DNA from: Hyphomonas sp. BRH_c22
GTDB lineage: Bacteria; Pseudomonadota; Alphaproteobacteria; Caulobacterales; Hyphomonadaceae
DNA: 64,000 nucleotides
Assembly (NCBI RefSeq): GCF_000961795.1
Contig: NZ_LADU01000139.1
Span: 32,228 to 96,227, forward strand
Direction of reading: 5' to 3'
Shown: positions 26,242-35,041 of the stretch, piece after piece
Numbering within the stretch: position 1 is the stretch's first letter
How the letters are laid out: each line of letters starts with the position of its first letter
Position numbers and translations under genes: made by a program
The notes under the pieces: model-generated
What the model saw: only the letters and a program-made list of their open reading frames with translations
Databases searched by the model: none
Told to the model about the DNA's origin: nothing

Positions 26242-26369
26242 CTGCCCTGCCCCTCCTTCGCCTTGGCGGATAAATCACACATTTTCTACCTTTTGTAATA
26301 TACATTTCTATTTAATGGCGCTTTTGGCACGCCTCCTGCTTGGGCCCAGTCGATAGACAGGAGTCAGGT

Positions 26370-27221
26370 ATGACCCAATTCATTTCGCCGCTGGACGATA
26401 CGCTCATCCGTTTCGATGCCGCAGCCGCGCTTCTGGCGAACCGAGAGCCCAACGCGACCCCGGATGCCATGCTGGAAATGCTTGTACAGGCAGCCTGGCG
26501 CGGCGATTACAATCCGCCCTGCCAGTATGAAGATAATGACTATGATCACTCACAACGCGATGATCCGGACAACTGGCTGCGAATCCCGATCGAAGCACCG
26601 TCTGCAAGTCTCACCGAAGGGCAACTCAGTCTCAAACCGCGACCCTTCAAATACTACGAAGGCGGCTGCGAGACCCTGCTGAGCGTCATGTATTGTATGA
26701 GGCTCCTGCCAGGTGATCAGTCCGCCTGGGACGATCTGCTCAATAATGGAAATGGCAGAATGTATCTGCATGGCGCGCAAGATGCCCTGACAGCACTGGT
26801 CGGCCTGCCCCTCAACACGTATTCAGAAGCAGGTCGCGCCTATTTCGCCGGGCTCTATATTCCGCGCCGCATGCTGCAGGCCTGGCTCGACCAGCGGTCG
26901 TCCCGGTTCCTCCGTCTCTTCAACCACGATCAAGCGTCGGACCATCACCCAATCACTGAGCCTGCCAATGATCGACACAGTCACGCGGCCCAGACCAGGC
27001 GCGGCCGTCCGACCCTCGGCGCATGGCCCTCGATCGCCGCCTGGGCATTGGAGCTCAACGAGAGCGATCCGGATATGCCACGCAAGGAACTCGCTGGCCG
27101 GCTATACGAACGCGCGCTTCAGGAATTCGAGGCTGCCGATGTCCCGAATGAAACCACGATCCTCAGGCGGCTTGCCGGCATGCTCGACAATCGCGAACCG
27201 CCCATGCGCGGCGATGCATGA
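26370..27221 (+). CDS. Island-encoded protein of unknown function
   Basis: A 283-residue soluble protein that I do not recognise. It begins TQFISPLDDTLIRFDAAAAL, has an acidic N-terminal half, and a basic linker (QTRRGRPTLGAWPSIAAWAL) followed by a helical C-terminus (ELAGRLYERALQEFEAADVP) that could bind DNA. ATG 26,370 has an AGGAG box nine bases upstream; an in-frame ATG ten codons earlier lacks one. It precedes the HTH, mobilization and coupling genes, so a replication or transfer-control role is conceivable but unproven. Confidence 0.7.
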   Translation: MTQFISPLDDTLIRFDAAAALLANREPNATPDAMLEMLVQAAWRGDYNPPCQYEDNDYDHSQRDDPDNWLRIPIEAPSASLTEGQLSLKPRPFKYYEGGCETLLSVMYCMRLLPGDQSAWDDLLNNGNGRMYLHGAQDALTALVGLPLNTYSEAGRAYFAGLYIPRRMLQAWLDQRSSRFLRLFNHDQASDHHPITEPANDRHSHAAQTRRGRPTLGAWPSIAAWALELNESDPDMPRKELAGRLYERALQEFEAADVPNETTILRRLAGMLDNREPPMRGDA

Positions 27222-27372
27222 CACTGCGCGCGTGGCGACGGGATTGCTGCCCATGTCACAGAGTGATGCGCATGCACAAATGAGGATGGAATAAGACGAA
27301 ATCATTCTTCTTTTTCGCCTGCGCCCGACGTGCTGGCCTCAAACTCACTCATCAAGAGAGGCGTAGAGTCCC

Positions 27373-27639
27373 ATGTCCAGACCCGAACAAACCCTTCCCG
27401 AAATCGAGGATATCCTTCAGGACAATCCCGGCTGGCTCGATGAGGCCATCGACACGCCGTCGGTTGCCAGATTGACGGGCGTGCCCGTCTGCACCCTGGC
27501 GACCTGGCGCTGCCGAGGCGGCGGACCGCCCTACATGAAGCTCGGTTCAGCTGTGCGCTACCGGCGCCGGACTGTTCTCAAATGGCTGGCCGAATGCGAA
27601 AAGTCCGACGCCGACACCTCGCCCAAGCGCCATGTCTGA
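27373..27639 (+). CDS. Excisionase/AlpA-type helix-turn-helix protein
   Basis: An 88-residue protein whose centre follows the helix-turn-helix_17 (excisionase-like) pattern: TPSVARLTGVPVCTLATWRC, RGGGPPYMKLGSAVRYRRRT and VLKWLAECE. Such proteins bind attachment sites or act as switches in genomic islands. It overlaps the start of the next gene by eight bases. A role in excision of this island is likely but inferred. The 151 bases before it contain no gene. Confidence 0.75.
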   Translation: MSRPEQTLPEIEDILQDNPGWLDEAIDTPSVARLTGVPVCTLATWRCRGGGPPYMKLGSAVRYRRRTVLKWLAECEKSDADTSPKRHV

Positions 27640-27952
27640 ACCGACGCGGCCTCTGTCCATCCGCCTTGCCGCGTCCGACATTGATCAGTTGACGGCACGC
27701 GCCCGGCGCATCTCCGGCACGCCGACAGGTGTTGCGCGCGAATTGATCCGGTCCGGCCTGACCGATGGCGATCCGTTCACGCAAGCTGACCGACTCCTCA
27801 AGATCGAGCGCAGGCTCGCTGCCCTGTCCCAGGACCTGCAGGCTGTTGCCAGTGCAACCCACCAGAACGGCGGATCACTCGGACGCCTGGAGTCGATGTT
27901 CGACGAACTGCTCCATGCCCTCAGCGGTCAACCGACACGTCAGGAAGCATAA
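27632..27952 (+). CDS. Relaxosome accessory protein, ribbon-helix-helix type (MobC/TraD-like)
   Basis: A 106-residue protein. The N-terminal half (LSIRLAASDIDQLTARARRI and TPTGVARELIRSGL) fits a ribbon-helix-helix DNA-binding fold; the C-terminal half is a coiled-coil-like helix (LLKIERRLAALSQDLQAVAS). Small RHH proteins of this sort sit directly upstream of coupling proteins and relaxases and bind the transfer origin. The coupling protein starts immediately after its stop codon. The exact family name is uncertain. Confidence 0.6.
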   Translation: MSEPTRPLSIRLAASDIDQLTARARRISGTPTGVARELIRSGLTDGDPFTQADRLLKIERRLAALSQDLQAVASATHQNGGSLGRLESMFDELLHALSGQPTRQEA

Positions 27953-29773
27953 ATGGGCTCTCTCAAGAATACCCTTCTCGTCATCGGCTTCGTCTCCGCG
28001 CTTGCCGCCTATGGCGCCTACAAGGTCGGCTTCGATTGGATGCGTCCGGGCGCAATCGCCGAAGACGGCCTGTTCGCGCGTCATGATGCGGCCTTCATGG
28101 ATCGCTGCGGCAAGGCACGGATCACATCCATCATCCATGATCCCGCCGGATCATACCACTGGCCGCGCTGCAGGGCTGTCATGCAGCACTACGGCACGTA
28201 CGACGCGTTCAATCTTCGTCACAATGGCGTTGCAGGCCTCGGCGCCCTGTCAGCCCTCAGCCTGCTCGGCTTTGCGCGCCTTGCCATGGCGGAAAAGTCG
28301 GCACCGAAAGTCGTACGCGGTCCCGTGCGCCTGACCGGAAGAAAAGCGTACGCCGCGATAAGAAGGACAAGCAGAAAGGAGATCAGGCAGACCGGTGCGG
28401 GGATCGACTTTCCACCCGGCCTCCCCATGAGCCGGGACCGGGAATCGCGTCACTGCCTGATTTCGGGTTCTGTGGGATCCGGCAAGACCCAGACCATCCA
28501 GCACATGATCCTGGAAGCCATGCGCTGGGGCGACAAGATGCTCATCCTCGACACCAAGGGCGACATGACCGAACGCCTGCCGGGAAATATCACGCTGATC
28601 GCACCGCAGGACAAGCGATCAGCGGTCTGGGACATTTCGGCTGATTGCGTCACCAAGCAGGACGCGCGGGAGCTGGCCGCCCGGTTCATCCCGAAAAGCA
28701 GCGACCCGATGTGGGCAGAGGCCGCCCGCGAGCTGCTCGTTGCCTGTATCGTCAGCCTCCAGCGAGAAAATGGCACCGCCTGGACGTGGGGCGATCTCCA
28801 TGCCCGCGCTCTGCTGGGTGCCGACGAACTGAAAGACATGGCGCTTGCCCATCATCCGGCCGCCGCGCAGATGATCGGCGATCCGGCCAGCAAGACGGCC
28901 ATGTCCATCCTGACCACATTCAAGGCGCATATTCATGTGCTGGAAGCGATGGCAGAAGCCTGGAGCGCAGGGGATCAGGAAAAGTTCAGCGCGGCGAACT
29001 GGCTGACCGACCCCCACGCCACCCATCCTGTGATCCTGCAACGCGATGGCCGCTACCCCCAGCTGACCAATGCGTGGATCGGCGGGCTGGTCAGTCTGTT
29101 GTCATCGCATGTCTGCAGTCCGGCCTTCAGCGAAAGCAGCCAGCGCCGCATCTGGCTCTTCCTTGACGAGTTTCCGCAACTTGAAGCGATGGATGACCTG
29201 GCCGCCTTGCTGGACCTCGGGCGATCGAAGGGCGTGTGCGTGGTGCTGGCTGCTCAGGACACATCCCAGATCCGCATCAGGTATGGCCGCGACCGGACCA
29301 ATGCCTGGCTGTCGATGATCGGCACCCACATCATCGGCCGCATGAATCCCGGTGAAGGGGCCGACGACATCAGCCGGGCCATCGGCATGCAGGAGATAGA
29401 AAAGGAATCACGCAGTAAAAGCCATTCCGGCGGAAACAGTTCGGTCAACATATCGACCGAACACTCGCTTCGTCCGGTGATGACGCCGAGTGAACTATCG
29501 TCTCGTCTTGGCCGTAAGGGTCGCAAGGTCCGGATGCTGGTGCTGGGCTTCGGGGAAGACGTATACGAAATCGACCTGCCGATCACGATCCTTCCCTCCC
29601 AGCGTCCGGCGAATATACCGGCTGACTGGACCCGGCCCAATCACGAACCTCTGGGCGCCAATCCTGCACCTGTGCGCCCTGCCTCACCGATCCAGCGACC
29701 GCAAAAAGCGGGCTTGCTCTCGGCTGACGTCATCGCCCGCATTCGCAAGCCGAAGCCCGGAAGCGTGGACTGA
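27953..29773 (+). CDS. Type IV coupling protein (VirD4/TraD/TrwB family)
   Basis: An inner-membrane ATPase that brings relaxase-bound DNA to a type IV secretion channel. Two N-terminal membrane segments (TLLVIGFVSALAAYGAYKVG and LGALSALSLLGFARLAM) are followed by a Walker A loop (GSVGSGKTQ, about residue 171), a KGDM-containing strand, and a Walker B motif (IWLFLDEF, about residue 401). At 606 residues it is full length. It overlaps the relaxase gene by one base. With no mating-pair genes in the island, it would need a helper conjugation system. Confidence 0.92.
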   Translation: MGSLKNTLLVIGFVSALAAYGAYKVGFDWMRPGAIAEDGLFARHDAAFMDRCGKARITSIIHDPAGSYHWPRCRAVMQHYGTYDAFNLRHNGVAGLGALSALSLLGFARLAMAEKSAPKVVRGPVRLTGRKAYAAIRRTSRKEIRQTGAGIDFPPGLPMSRDRESRHCLISGSVGSGKTQTIQHMILEAMRWGDKMLILDTKGDMTERLPGNITLIAPQDKRSAVWDISADCVTKQDARELAARFIPKSSDPMWAEAARELLVACIVSLQRENGTAWTWGDLHARALLGADELKDMALAHHPAAAQMIGDPASKTAMSILTTFKAHIHVLEAMAEAWSAGDQEKFSAANWLTDPHATHPVILQRDGRYPQLTNAWIGGLVSLLSSHVCSPAFSESSQRRIWLFLDEFPQLEAMDDLAALLDLGRSKGVCVVLAAQDTSQIRIRYGRDRTNAWLSMIGTHIIGRMNPGEGADDISRAIGMQEIEKESRSKSHSGGNSSVNISTEHSLRPVMTPSELSSRLGRKGRKVRMLVLGFGEDVYEIDLPITILPSQRPANIPADWTRPNHEPLGANPAPVRPASPIQRPQKAGLLSADVIARIRKPKPGSVD

Positions 29774-30870
29774 TGGTTGCCTCCATCTCCGCCCGGAAAT
29801 CTGTTGCCGCAGCCGTCAGTTATTTCAAGCACATGGCCCAAGACGAGTACTATACCGGCAAGGGTGAGGCCGAAGCGGAAGCAGATGGCGAATGGGACGG
29901 GCGGGGCGCCGAACGCCTCGCCCTTGAAGGCCCCGTCTCGAAAGCCGATTTCGAGGCAGCTCTCAACGGCATCGACCCGAAGACCGGCGAACGTCTCACC
30001 CTGATCAGCAAGTCCCATGCGCCGGGATGGGACATGACCTTCTCGGCCCCGAAATCGGTTTCTGTCATGTGGGCGCTTTCGCCTCCAGCAGATCGCAAGA
30101 CAATCGAAGCCGCGCACCGCCAGGCCGTTCACGCTGCGACCACCCATCTCGAAGACCATCACGCGTTCACCCGGCGCGGCAAGGGCGGCGCAATCCGCGA
30201 GCCGGTCGCCGGGCTGACCATCGCCCGGTTCCACCATCACACGAGCCGCGATCTTGATCCTCAGCTTCACACGCACGCGTTCATTTTCAACACAGCGCCG
30301 CGCCGCGACGGCACTTGGGGCAGTCTCGTCAGCCGCGACCTTTACAAGGCCCAGAAGGAAGCCGGCGCACTCTACCGCCAGCACCTCGCCAACACGCTCG
30401 AACGCGAGGGCCATTCTGTCGAACGCTACGGCAGCAGCTTTCGCCTGAAGGCGATCCCCCGCGACCTCGAGCGTGCCTTCTCCAAACGCAGGCAGGCCAT
30501 CGAACAGGCCGCCGACAGATACGGCTACCGTACGCCCAAGGGCATGGAACTCGCAGCGCTGCGCACACGCCAGGCCAAGCGGCCAAGGGAGCGCGCCGCA
30601 CTGTTCCAGGCATGGCAGGCAGAGGCCAGAACGCTCGGCTTCGATCTTGCCAGGGCGCGCCAGCAGCAGGCACAGATCGGTGCCCAAACCCAGCACGGTC
30701 CAACGCCAGGTCATCAGGCTCCCACAAGATCGCCAGCCCGTATCTTGCCCTCAGCGCAGCAGTTGATCAGCGCCATCGCGATGGCCTCGCGGGCCTCATC
30801 CAGTATGCAAGGCGTTCAGGTAAATTTGCGTCGTAAACACGGCGACCGAGAATTTGACCGGGAAAGCTGA
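29773..30870 (+). CDS. MobF/TrwC-type relaxase, relaxase domain only
   Basis: The product starts with the TrwC relaxase domain: paired tyrosines at residues 26-27 near the N-terminus (plus Tyr17), APKSVSVMWALS, and the three-histidine metal site in FHHHTSRDLDPQLHTHAFIF (about residues 152-171). This domain nicks the transfer origin and stays bound to the 5' end. TrwC proteins normally continue with a helicase domain to about 900 residues or more; this one stops at 365, in a region where the reading frame degenerates just before an unrelated module begins. It is either a short relaxase or a 3'-truncated one. Confidence 0.88.
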   Translation: MVASISARKSVAAAVSYFKHMAQDEYYTGKGEAEAEADGEWDGRGAERLALEGPVSKADFEAALNGIDPKTGERLTLISKSHAPGWDMTFSAPKSVSVMWALSPPADRKTIEAAHRQAVHAATTHLEDHHAFTRRGKGGAIREPVAGLTIARFHHHTSRDLDPQLHTHAFIFNTAPRRDGTWGSLVSRDLYKAQKEAGALYRQHLANTLEREGHSVERYGSSFRLKAIPRDLERAFSKRRQAIEQAADRYGYRTPKGMELAALRTRQAKRPRERAALFQAWQAEARTLGFDLARARQQQAQIGAQTQHGPTPGHQAPTRSPARILPSAQQLISAIAMASRASSSMQGVQVNLRRKHGDREFDRES

Positions 30871-30929
30871 TACGCGTGGCGGATCAGCTGGAGAAAAGTG
30901 CAACGGGTCTCGAAGAGAATCATTTACCT

Positions 30930-30960
30930 TTTACCGGCAATATCGTAATTTGCCGGTAAA
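30930..30960. promoter_or_regulatory. Perfect 11-bp palindrome overlapping a start codon
   Basis: TTTACCGGCAA (30,930-30,940) and TTGCCGGTAAA (30,950-30,960) are exact inverted repeats with a nine-base spacer; the last A is the first base of the nucleotidyltransferase ATG. There is no ribosome-binding site in this space, so the site could be an operator for autoregulation, a leaderless transcript start region, or a hairpin that hides the start codon. Confidence 0.65.
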
Positions 30961-32024
30961 TGTCCATTTCTCAACTCCCTCTCGTGATCCAGACCAGCTA
31001 TGCCGAACTGCTGGACCAGCTGCGCATCGCAGCCATTTCAGAGTTCCCGACAGGTTCAACATTCCGGAAGCGCAAAATTTCCGGCCGCGATTACTGGTAT
31101 GTTCAAGAGCCAACGGCTCCAGCTGGGCGTCCACCGGAGCGCTACATCGGTGCCGATACGCCCGAACGCCGCGGCCTCATTGAAACAGCCCAGCGGGCGA
31201 AGGCGGACGCCGATGCGCGAAGGGCGATTCGACGCTCTCTCACAGGGGCCGGACTACCGGAACCGGATTCACTCACCGGATCGATCATTGAAGCTCTGGT
31301 AGAGGCGGGCACTTTCCGTCTGCGCGGCGTGATTGTGGGCACGATAGCATTCCAGACCTATTCGGGCCTGCTCGGCGTGCGCCTGCCGGGGGCGGCGATA
31401 CGCACGGGCGATCTCGATCTTGCGCAGGACTATGGCGTCTCGGTCAGTCTTGATGACGCATTGGACACCTCCCTTCTCGACGTCCTGCAATCGGTTGATC
31501 CGGGCTTTCGACCTGTCCCGGGAATCACCAATCCAAATATCGCGGCGACCTATGCCCGGCCCGGCGGCTACCGGATCGATGTTCTCACGACCAATCGCGG
31601 AGCTGACCGTGACGACCCCGTCCGACTGCCGAGTCTCAAATCAGACGCAGTCCCGTTACGCTACCTGGACTTCCTCCTGAAGGACACGGTCGAGGCCGCT
31701 GTGCTCACGCGGTTCGGAGCATTGGTCAATGTGCCCTCACCGGAGCGATATGCGGCACACAAACTGATCGTCAGCGTCTTGCGCCGCGTGGCAGGCCCGA
31801 GTGCAATCAAGTCAGACAAGGACATCGTCCAGGCGAGTCTCCTCATGGAAGCATTGATCATGCAGCGCCGCGAGGACGAGCTCGCAGCCGCGCTAGGCGA
31901 AGCCGCTGATCGCGGAGCAAGCTGGCGTCAGCATCTCATCTCCGCGTCCGCGAACTTGTCCGATCAGTTAAGGGAATTTGTACTTTCGATCGTGCGCGAA
32001 ACCGATCGGACGGCGGCGCACTGA
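30960..32024 (+). CDS. GSU2403-like nucleotidyltransferase-fold protein
   Basis: The 354-residue product matches the NTP_transf_8/GSU2403-type family: it begins with QLPLVIQTSYAELLDQLRIA, has an Arg/Ala-rich helical part, then GVIVGTIAFQTYSGLLGVRL with the acidic motif TGDLDLAQD (the nucleotidyltransferase metal-binding pair), and RIDVLTTNRG further on. Members occur in mobile islands next to toxin-antitoxin and Abi genes; the substrate is unknown. It stands alone behind a perfect palindrome, 336 bases before an AbiE-like pair. Confidence 0.75.
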   Translation: MSISQLPLVIQTSYAELLDQLRIAAISEFPTGSTFRKRKISGRDYWYVQEPTAPAGRPPERYIGADTPERRGLIETAQRAKADADARRAIRRSLTGAGLPEPDSLTGSIIEALVEAGTFRLRGVIVGTIAFQTYSGLLGVRLPGAAIRTGDLDLAQDYGVSVSLDDALDTSLLDVLQSVDPGFRPVPGITNPNIAATYARPGGYRIDVLTTNRGADRDDPVRLPSLKSDAVPLRYLDFLLKDTVEAAVLTRFGALVNVPSPERYAAHKLIVSVLRRVAGPSAIKSDKDIVQASLLMEALIMQRREDELAAALGEAADRGASWRQHLISASANLSDQLREFVLSIVRETDRTAAH

Positions 32025-32339
32025 GCGTGTACAAAGAAAGCCGCGATCAACACAGCAGGACACAGCTCAGTTCGTGCGGTGCTGTAATCGTCGTGCGCAG
32101 CGACCGTGTACGGGTTTCTTCGTCCAGATTTCCTTGACTGTGGGTGTTTGAGACAAGATCGCTCGCGATATGTCAGCATCGAAGGTGCATGGGGTGTGAC
32201 ACCCACTTCCCTTCCGACCGGACTAAAATTCAGACCCTTCACTCTGATGCATATCAGGCATTATTCAGGCTTTCAGAACGGAGCCTCTTTGAAACTTTCC
32301 GTTTTTCAGGTAATTGCAGTATATTAACATTATGATTGA

Positions 32340-32364
32340 ACACTAACATTATTGATGTTAGTGT
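32340..32364. promoter_or_regulatory. Perfect 10-bp palindromic operator before the AbiE-like pair
   Basis: ACACTAACAT (32,340-32,349) and ATGTTAGTGT (32,355-32,364), five-base spacer, nine bases before the ATG at 32,374. AbiEi antitoxins are known to repress their own operon by binding inverted repeats, so this is the expected operator. The remaining 32,025-32,339 holds no gene I can support. Confidence 0.7.
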
Positions 32365-32373
32365 CCGGATACG

Positions 32374-33384
32374 ATGTTATATAACGATGATCCCGCTCCA
32401 GATCCTCAGCGCCTGGCTGGCCAAATTGCCAGCTATGTCGGTCAGATTCTGCATACGACTATGACAGTCGAACCTGAAACCGCCCCGTCGGATTTGCCGG
32501 TCTTTCTGACGCGTGCCTATAGCTTCTACCGCGCGGACATTGCCGGACGGGTGTGCCTTCTGATGCTCGTGAATGATGCTGCCGATACGCCGGGGGATAT
32601 CGCCAAGCATGTCAGATTGGTCGAAGCGCAGGTCGTTCGGCCAGTGATCATCGGTATATCAGCGCTAAGCGCTCGTGACCGGTCCCGTCTGATCGGACAG
32701 GGCGTTTCGTTCATTGTCCCCGGAAACCAGTTCTATGCGCCGGAACTGGGTATGGATTTGCGTGAACACTTCCGGACACAGAAATCAGAGACACCCGATA
32801 GTCTCTCGCCCGCTGCACAGGCCGTATTTTTTCATTACGTGCTCCGGCGAAATGAGACAGCGACCACACCGTCCGAACTTGCAAGGGACTTGAATTATTC
32901 GCCTATGTCTATCGGGCGGGCTTTCGATGATCTGGTCGCTATTGGCTTGGCCGTCACAGAAAAATATGGGCGGGAGCGCCACCTTCAGTTTCGAGGCGAC
33001 CGCCGGGAAATGATGGAAAATGTGCGCTCGCTCCTGCAAAGTCCGGTGCGCAGCCGGAAGCTTGTCTGGGGACCGCACCCACGTCCACCTATGCTACTCG
33101 GTGGCGAGTCAGCACTCTCTGAGTTGACCGATCTATCCCCACCGCAACTGGAGGTCTTTGCTATCGCCGCCATCGCGTGGAAGGGGTTTGCCGCCAGCCA
33201 TGAATACCGGGAGCATCACTTTGACGAGCCGGACTTCGCCGTAGAGACCTGGAGCTATGATCCGGCAGGATTAGCGGATGGGCAGATTGCCGACCCATTG
33301 TCCTTGTACGCGCAATTCCGGGATCATGAAGACGAACGGGTGGCCATGGCTGCCGAGCAATTGCTGGAGCGCGTACCATGGTAG
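32374..33384 (+). CDS. AbiEi-like winged-helix antitoxin/regulator
   Basis: A 336-residue protein with a central winged-helix segment (TPSELARDLNYSPMSIGRAF, then LVAIGLAVTEKYGRERHLQF, roughly residues 165-215) and N- and C-terminal parts without familiar motifs. It overlaps the next gene, a nucleotidyltransferase of the AbiEii type, by seven bases, and a perfect inverted repeat precedes it. This is the arrangement of type IV toxin-antitoxin (AbiE) systems, where the first protein represses the promoter. Similarity to canonical AbiEi is weak, so the role is mostly from context. Confidence 0.6.
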   Translation: MLYNDDPAPDPQRLAGQIASYVGQILHTTMTVEPETAPSDLPVFLTRAYSFYRADIAGRVCLLMLVNDAADTPGDIAKHVRLVEAQVVRPVIIGISALSARDRSRLIGQGVSFIVPGNQFYAPELGMDLREHFRTQKSETPDSLSPAAQAVFFHYVLRRNETATTPSELARDLNYSPMSIGRAFDDLVAIGLAVTEKYGRERHLQFRGDRREMMENVRSLLQSPVRSRKLVWGPHPRPPMLLGGESALSELTDLSPPQLEVFAIAAIAWKGFAASHEYREHHFDEPDFAVETWSYDPAGLADGQIADPLSLYAQFRDHEDERVAMAAEQLLERVPW

Positions 33385-34139
33385 TTGGAATCGACAAGTT
33401 CCGTGAGTTTTTCAAGGATTATCCGGATCATTATACAATCATCGGCGGGGCGGCGTGCGACATCCTCTTTGACACGGCCGGCCTCCCCTTCCGCGCGACC
33501 AAAGACATAGATGTTGTTCTTTGCATTGAAGTCATCGATGCCGCGTTTGGCGAAAAATTCCGGGACTTTCTGAACACCGGAGGATATCAGGCTCGCGAAC
33601 AAAGCGGCGGGCACCGCGAATTCTACCGGTTCCACAAGCCGAAAGACCCTGAGTTCCCGTTTATGGTCGAGCTCTTCTCCAAGAAGCCTGATGGACTCTC
33701 ACTTCCCGAAGATACCGACATCATCAGGCTGGATGCCGATGCTGATATTGTAAGCCTTTCGGCGATCCTGCTTGATCCGGACTATTTCAAGGCCCTGCAG
33801 AACGGCAAGCGTGTGGAAAACGGCGTGACGATCCTCGATCAGTCCATTCTCATCCCATTCAAGGCGCGCGCCTTTCTGGACCTGACCAAACGGCGGGACG
33901 ACGGCGATGACAAAGTCAAAGGCGGTCATATCAGGAAACACCGCAATGATGTGTTCCGACTCTCACAATTGCTTCCTGGCAACGCCGTCGTGCAGGTCAG
34001 TGATCCTCTGCGCGAAGATATGCGCCAATTCCTCAGCGCAATTGAGGAAGAAGGGAAGCTGAATCCCAAAGACCTCAAAGGGAGCATGACGCTCGAAGAG
34101 GCTATCGCATTCCTGCGCAAGGCATATGGGGTGGAATAG
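33378..34139 (+). CDS. AbiEii-like nucleotidyltransferase toxin
   Basis: A 253-residue protein with the AbiEii/AbiGii-type nucleotidyltransferase motif: YTIIGGAACDILFDTAGLPF, then RATKDIDVVL with the metal-binding Asp pair, and a downstream charged segment IPFKARAFLDLTKRRDDGDD carrying the KARA-LDL-R pattern seen in these proteins. AbiEii toxins add nucleotides to RNA targets and halt growth. It is translationally coupled to the winged-helix partner. The nearly 400 bases after it contain no gene apart from a strong hairpin. Confidence 0.72.
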   Translation: MVVGIDKFREFFKDYPDHYTIIGGAACDILFDTAGLPFRATKDIDVVLCIEVIDAAFGEKFRDFLNTGGYQAREQSGGHREFYRFHKPKDPEFPFMVELFSKKPDGLSLPEDTDIIRLDADADIVSLSAILLDPDYFKALQNGKRVENGVTILDQSILIPFKARAFLDLTKRRDDGDDKVKGGHIRKHRNDVFRLSQLLPGNAVVQVSDPLREDMRQFLSAIEEEGKLNPKDLKGSMTLEEAIAFLRKAYGVE

Positions 34140-34491
34140 GCGCAACACGCCGGAATTCATCCGGTCACCCGAGCCGGTACGGCGTCAGCGAACGTCCAGG
34201 AGAATCACATGGCGGGGCGTTTTCCAATCCTGAGACAGGCAAATGAGCGCCGGTCCTTCGCCATTGGACGTACAGGATTGGACACTGACGGCAGATGCCG
34301 ACGATCACGCCTGGCAACCTGATTTTTGGAAAGCTTCTCCTACATTGGCTCACAGCCACCAAATCGCGAAGATTTCAAAATGCGCTATCCGGCACCGTCT
34401 TTCGGACGGCGTGCATACGGGGCGAAATTCGCGTGCCGATCTCCCCTGCGATCGAACAGAACGCGCAACACGGTCCTGACGGACGAATGGC

Positions 34492-34519
34492 GGTGACGGC
34501 TCCATCTGGAGCCGTCACC
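34492..34519 (-). terminator. Strong hairpin just downstream of the DUF736 gene
   Basis: GGTGACGGCTCCA and TGGAGCCGTCACC form a near-continuous 12-bp stem nine bases beyond the DUF736 stop. No T-run follows on the minus strand, so it may stabilise the 3' end rather than terminate alone. The rest of 34,140-34,491 shows no gene. Confidence 0.45.
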
Positions 34520-34527
34520 TTGGCAAG

Positions 34528-34851
34528 TCAGTCCTTCGGGTTCCAGAGGATTACGTGACGGCCTTTCTTGCCTTTGACGGGGGCGAGATTTGCATAGATC
34601 TTGCGGGAACTGATCTGCGGGTCTGCAAGGGTCAGCGAGACATATTCCCGTCCCGATGCTTTCGCCTTGCGCACCCAGCCGCCGCCGATTTCGGTCGAGG
34701 TCTCTCCGGCGAAGACACGATAGTCGGGTTGTCCGTCTTCGGCTTTCTCCGCGTTCTTCTCGATGCGGATGGGGCTGTTGAGGTTCATCATTGCGAGGGC
34801 GCCTTCGAAGCCGGTTTTGGTCTCAGAGACATATCCGAGTGCGTTTGCCAT
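34528..34851 (-). CDS. DUF736 domain protein
   Basis: The 107-residue product (NALGYVSETKTGFEGALAMM, EIGGGWVRKAKASGREYVSL and a final HVILWNPKD) is a clear DUF736 member. These small proteins are common on alphaproteobacterial plasmids and integrative elements, usually close to ArdA-type genes, and their function is unknown. Here it is transcribed leftward, the same direction as the ardA pair, from beyond a 561-base region holding a large inverted repeat. Confidence 0.85.
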   Translation of the reverse strand: MANALGYVSETKTGFEGALAMMNLNSPIRIEKNAEKAEDGQPDYRVFAGETSTEIGGGWVRKAKASGREYVSLTLADPQISSRKIYANLAPVKGKKGRHVILWNPKD

Positions 34852-34971
34852 TTTTCGTCTTTCCTTTCGTTTTTGCTCTTGTCCCGGGGACCCCTTGTCT
34901 CCGTCGACGCCGGACCAAAAGGACGAGGCAAGGCAGGCCTGAACCCGAAGGGGCGAAACGTGAGTGGAGCA

Positions 34972-35041
34972 CCGGCGCGGCGGAGAATTTTGATGCGCGA
35001 GGAAGCCGCAAAGCGGCGGGGAAAATTCTTCGCGGCGCCGG
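34972..35041. repeat. Large imperfect inverted repeat with nested hairpin upstream of DUF736
   Basis: Two 20-base arms (34,972-34,991 and 35,022-35,041) pair at 18 of 20 positions, ending in GAATTTT/AAAATTC. Between them is a small perfect hairpin, GCCGC-AAA-GCGGC (35,005-35,017). The whole could fold as a 70-nt cruciform or RNA leader. It lies 121 bases upstream of the DUF736 start. The surrounding 34,852-35,412 is GC-rich with no gene I can support. Confidence 0.55.

Noticed and set aside
29641..30714. 357-residue minus-strand frame opposite the relaxase
   Set aside because: It is the antisense of the relaxase and coupling protein genes, both of which have clear motifs.
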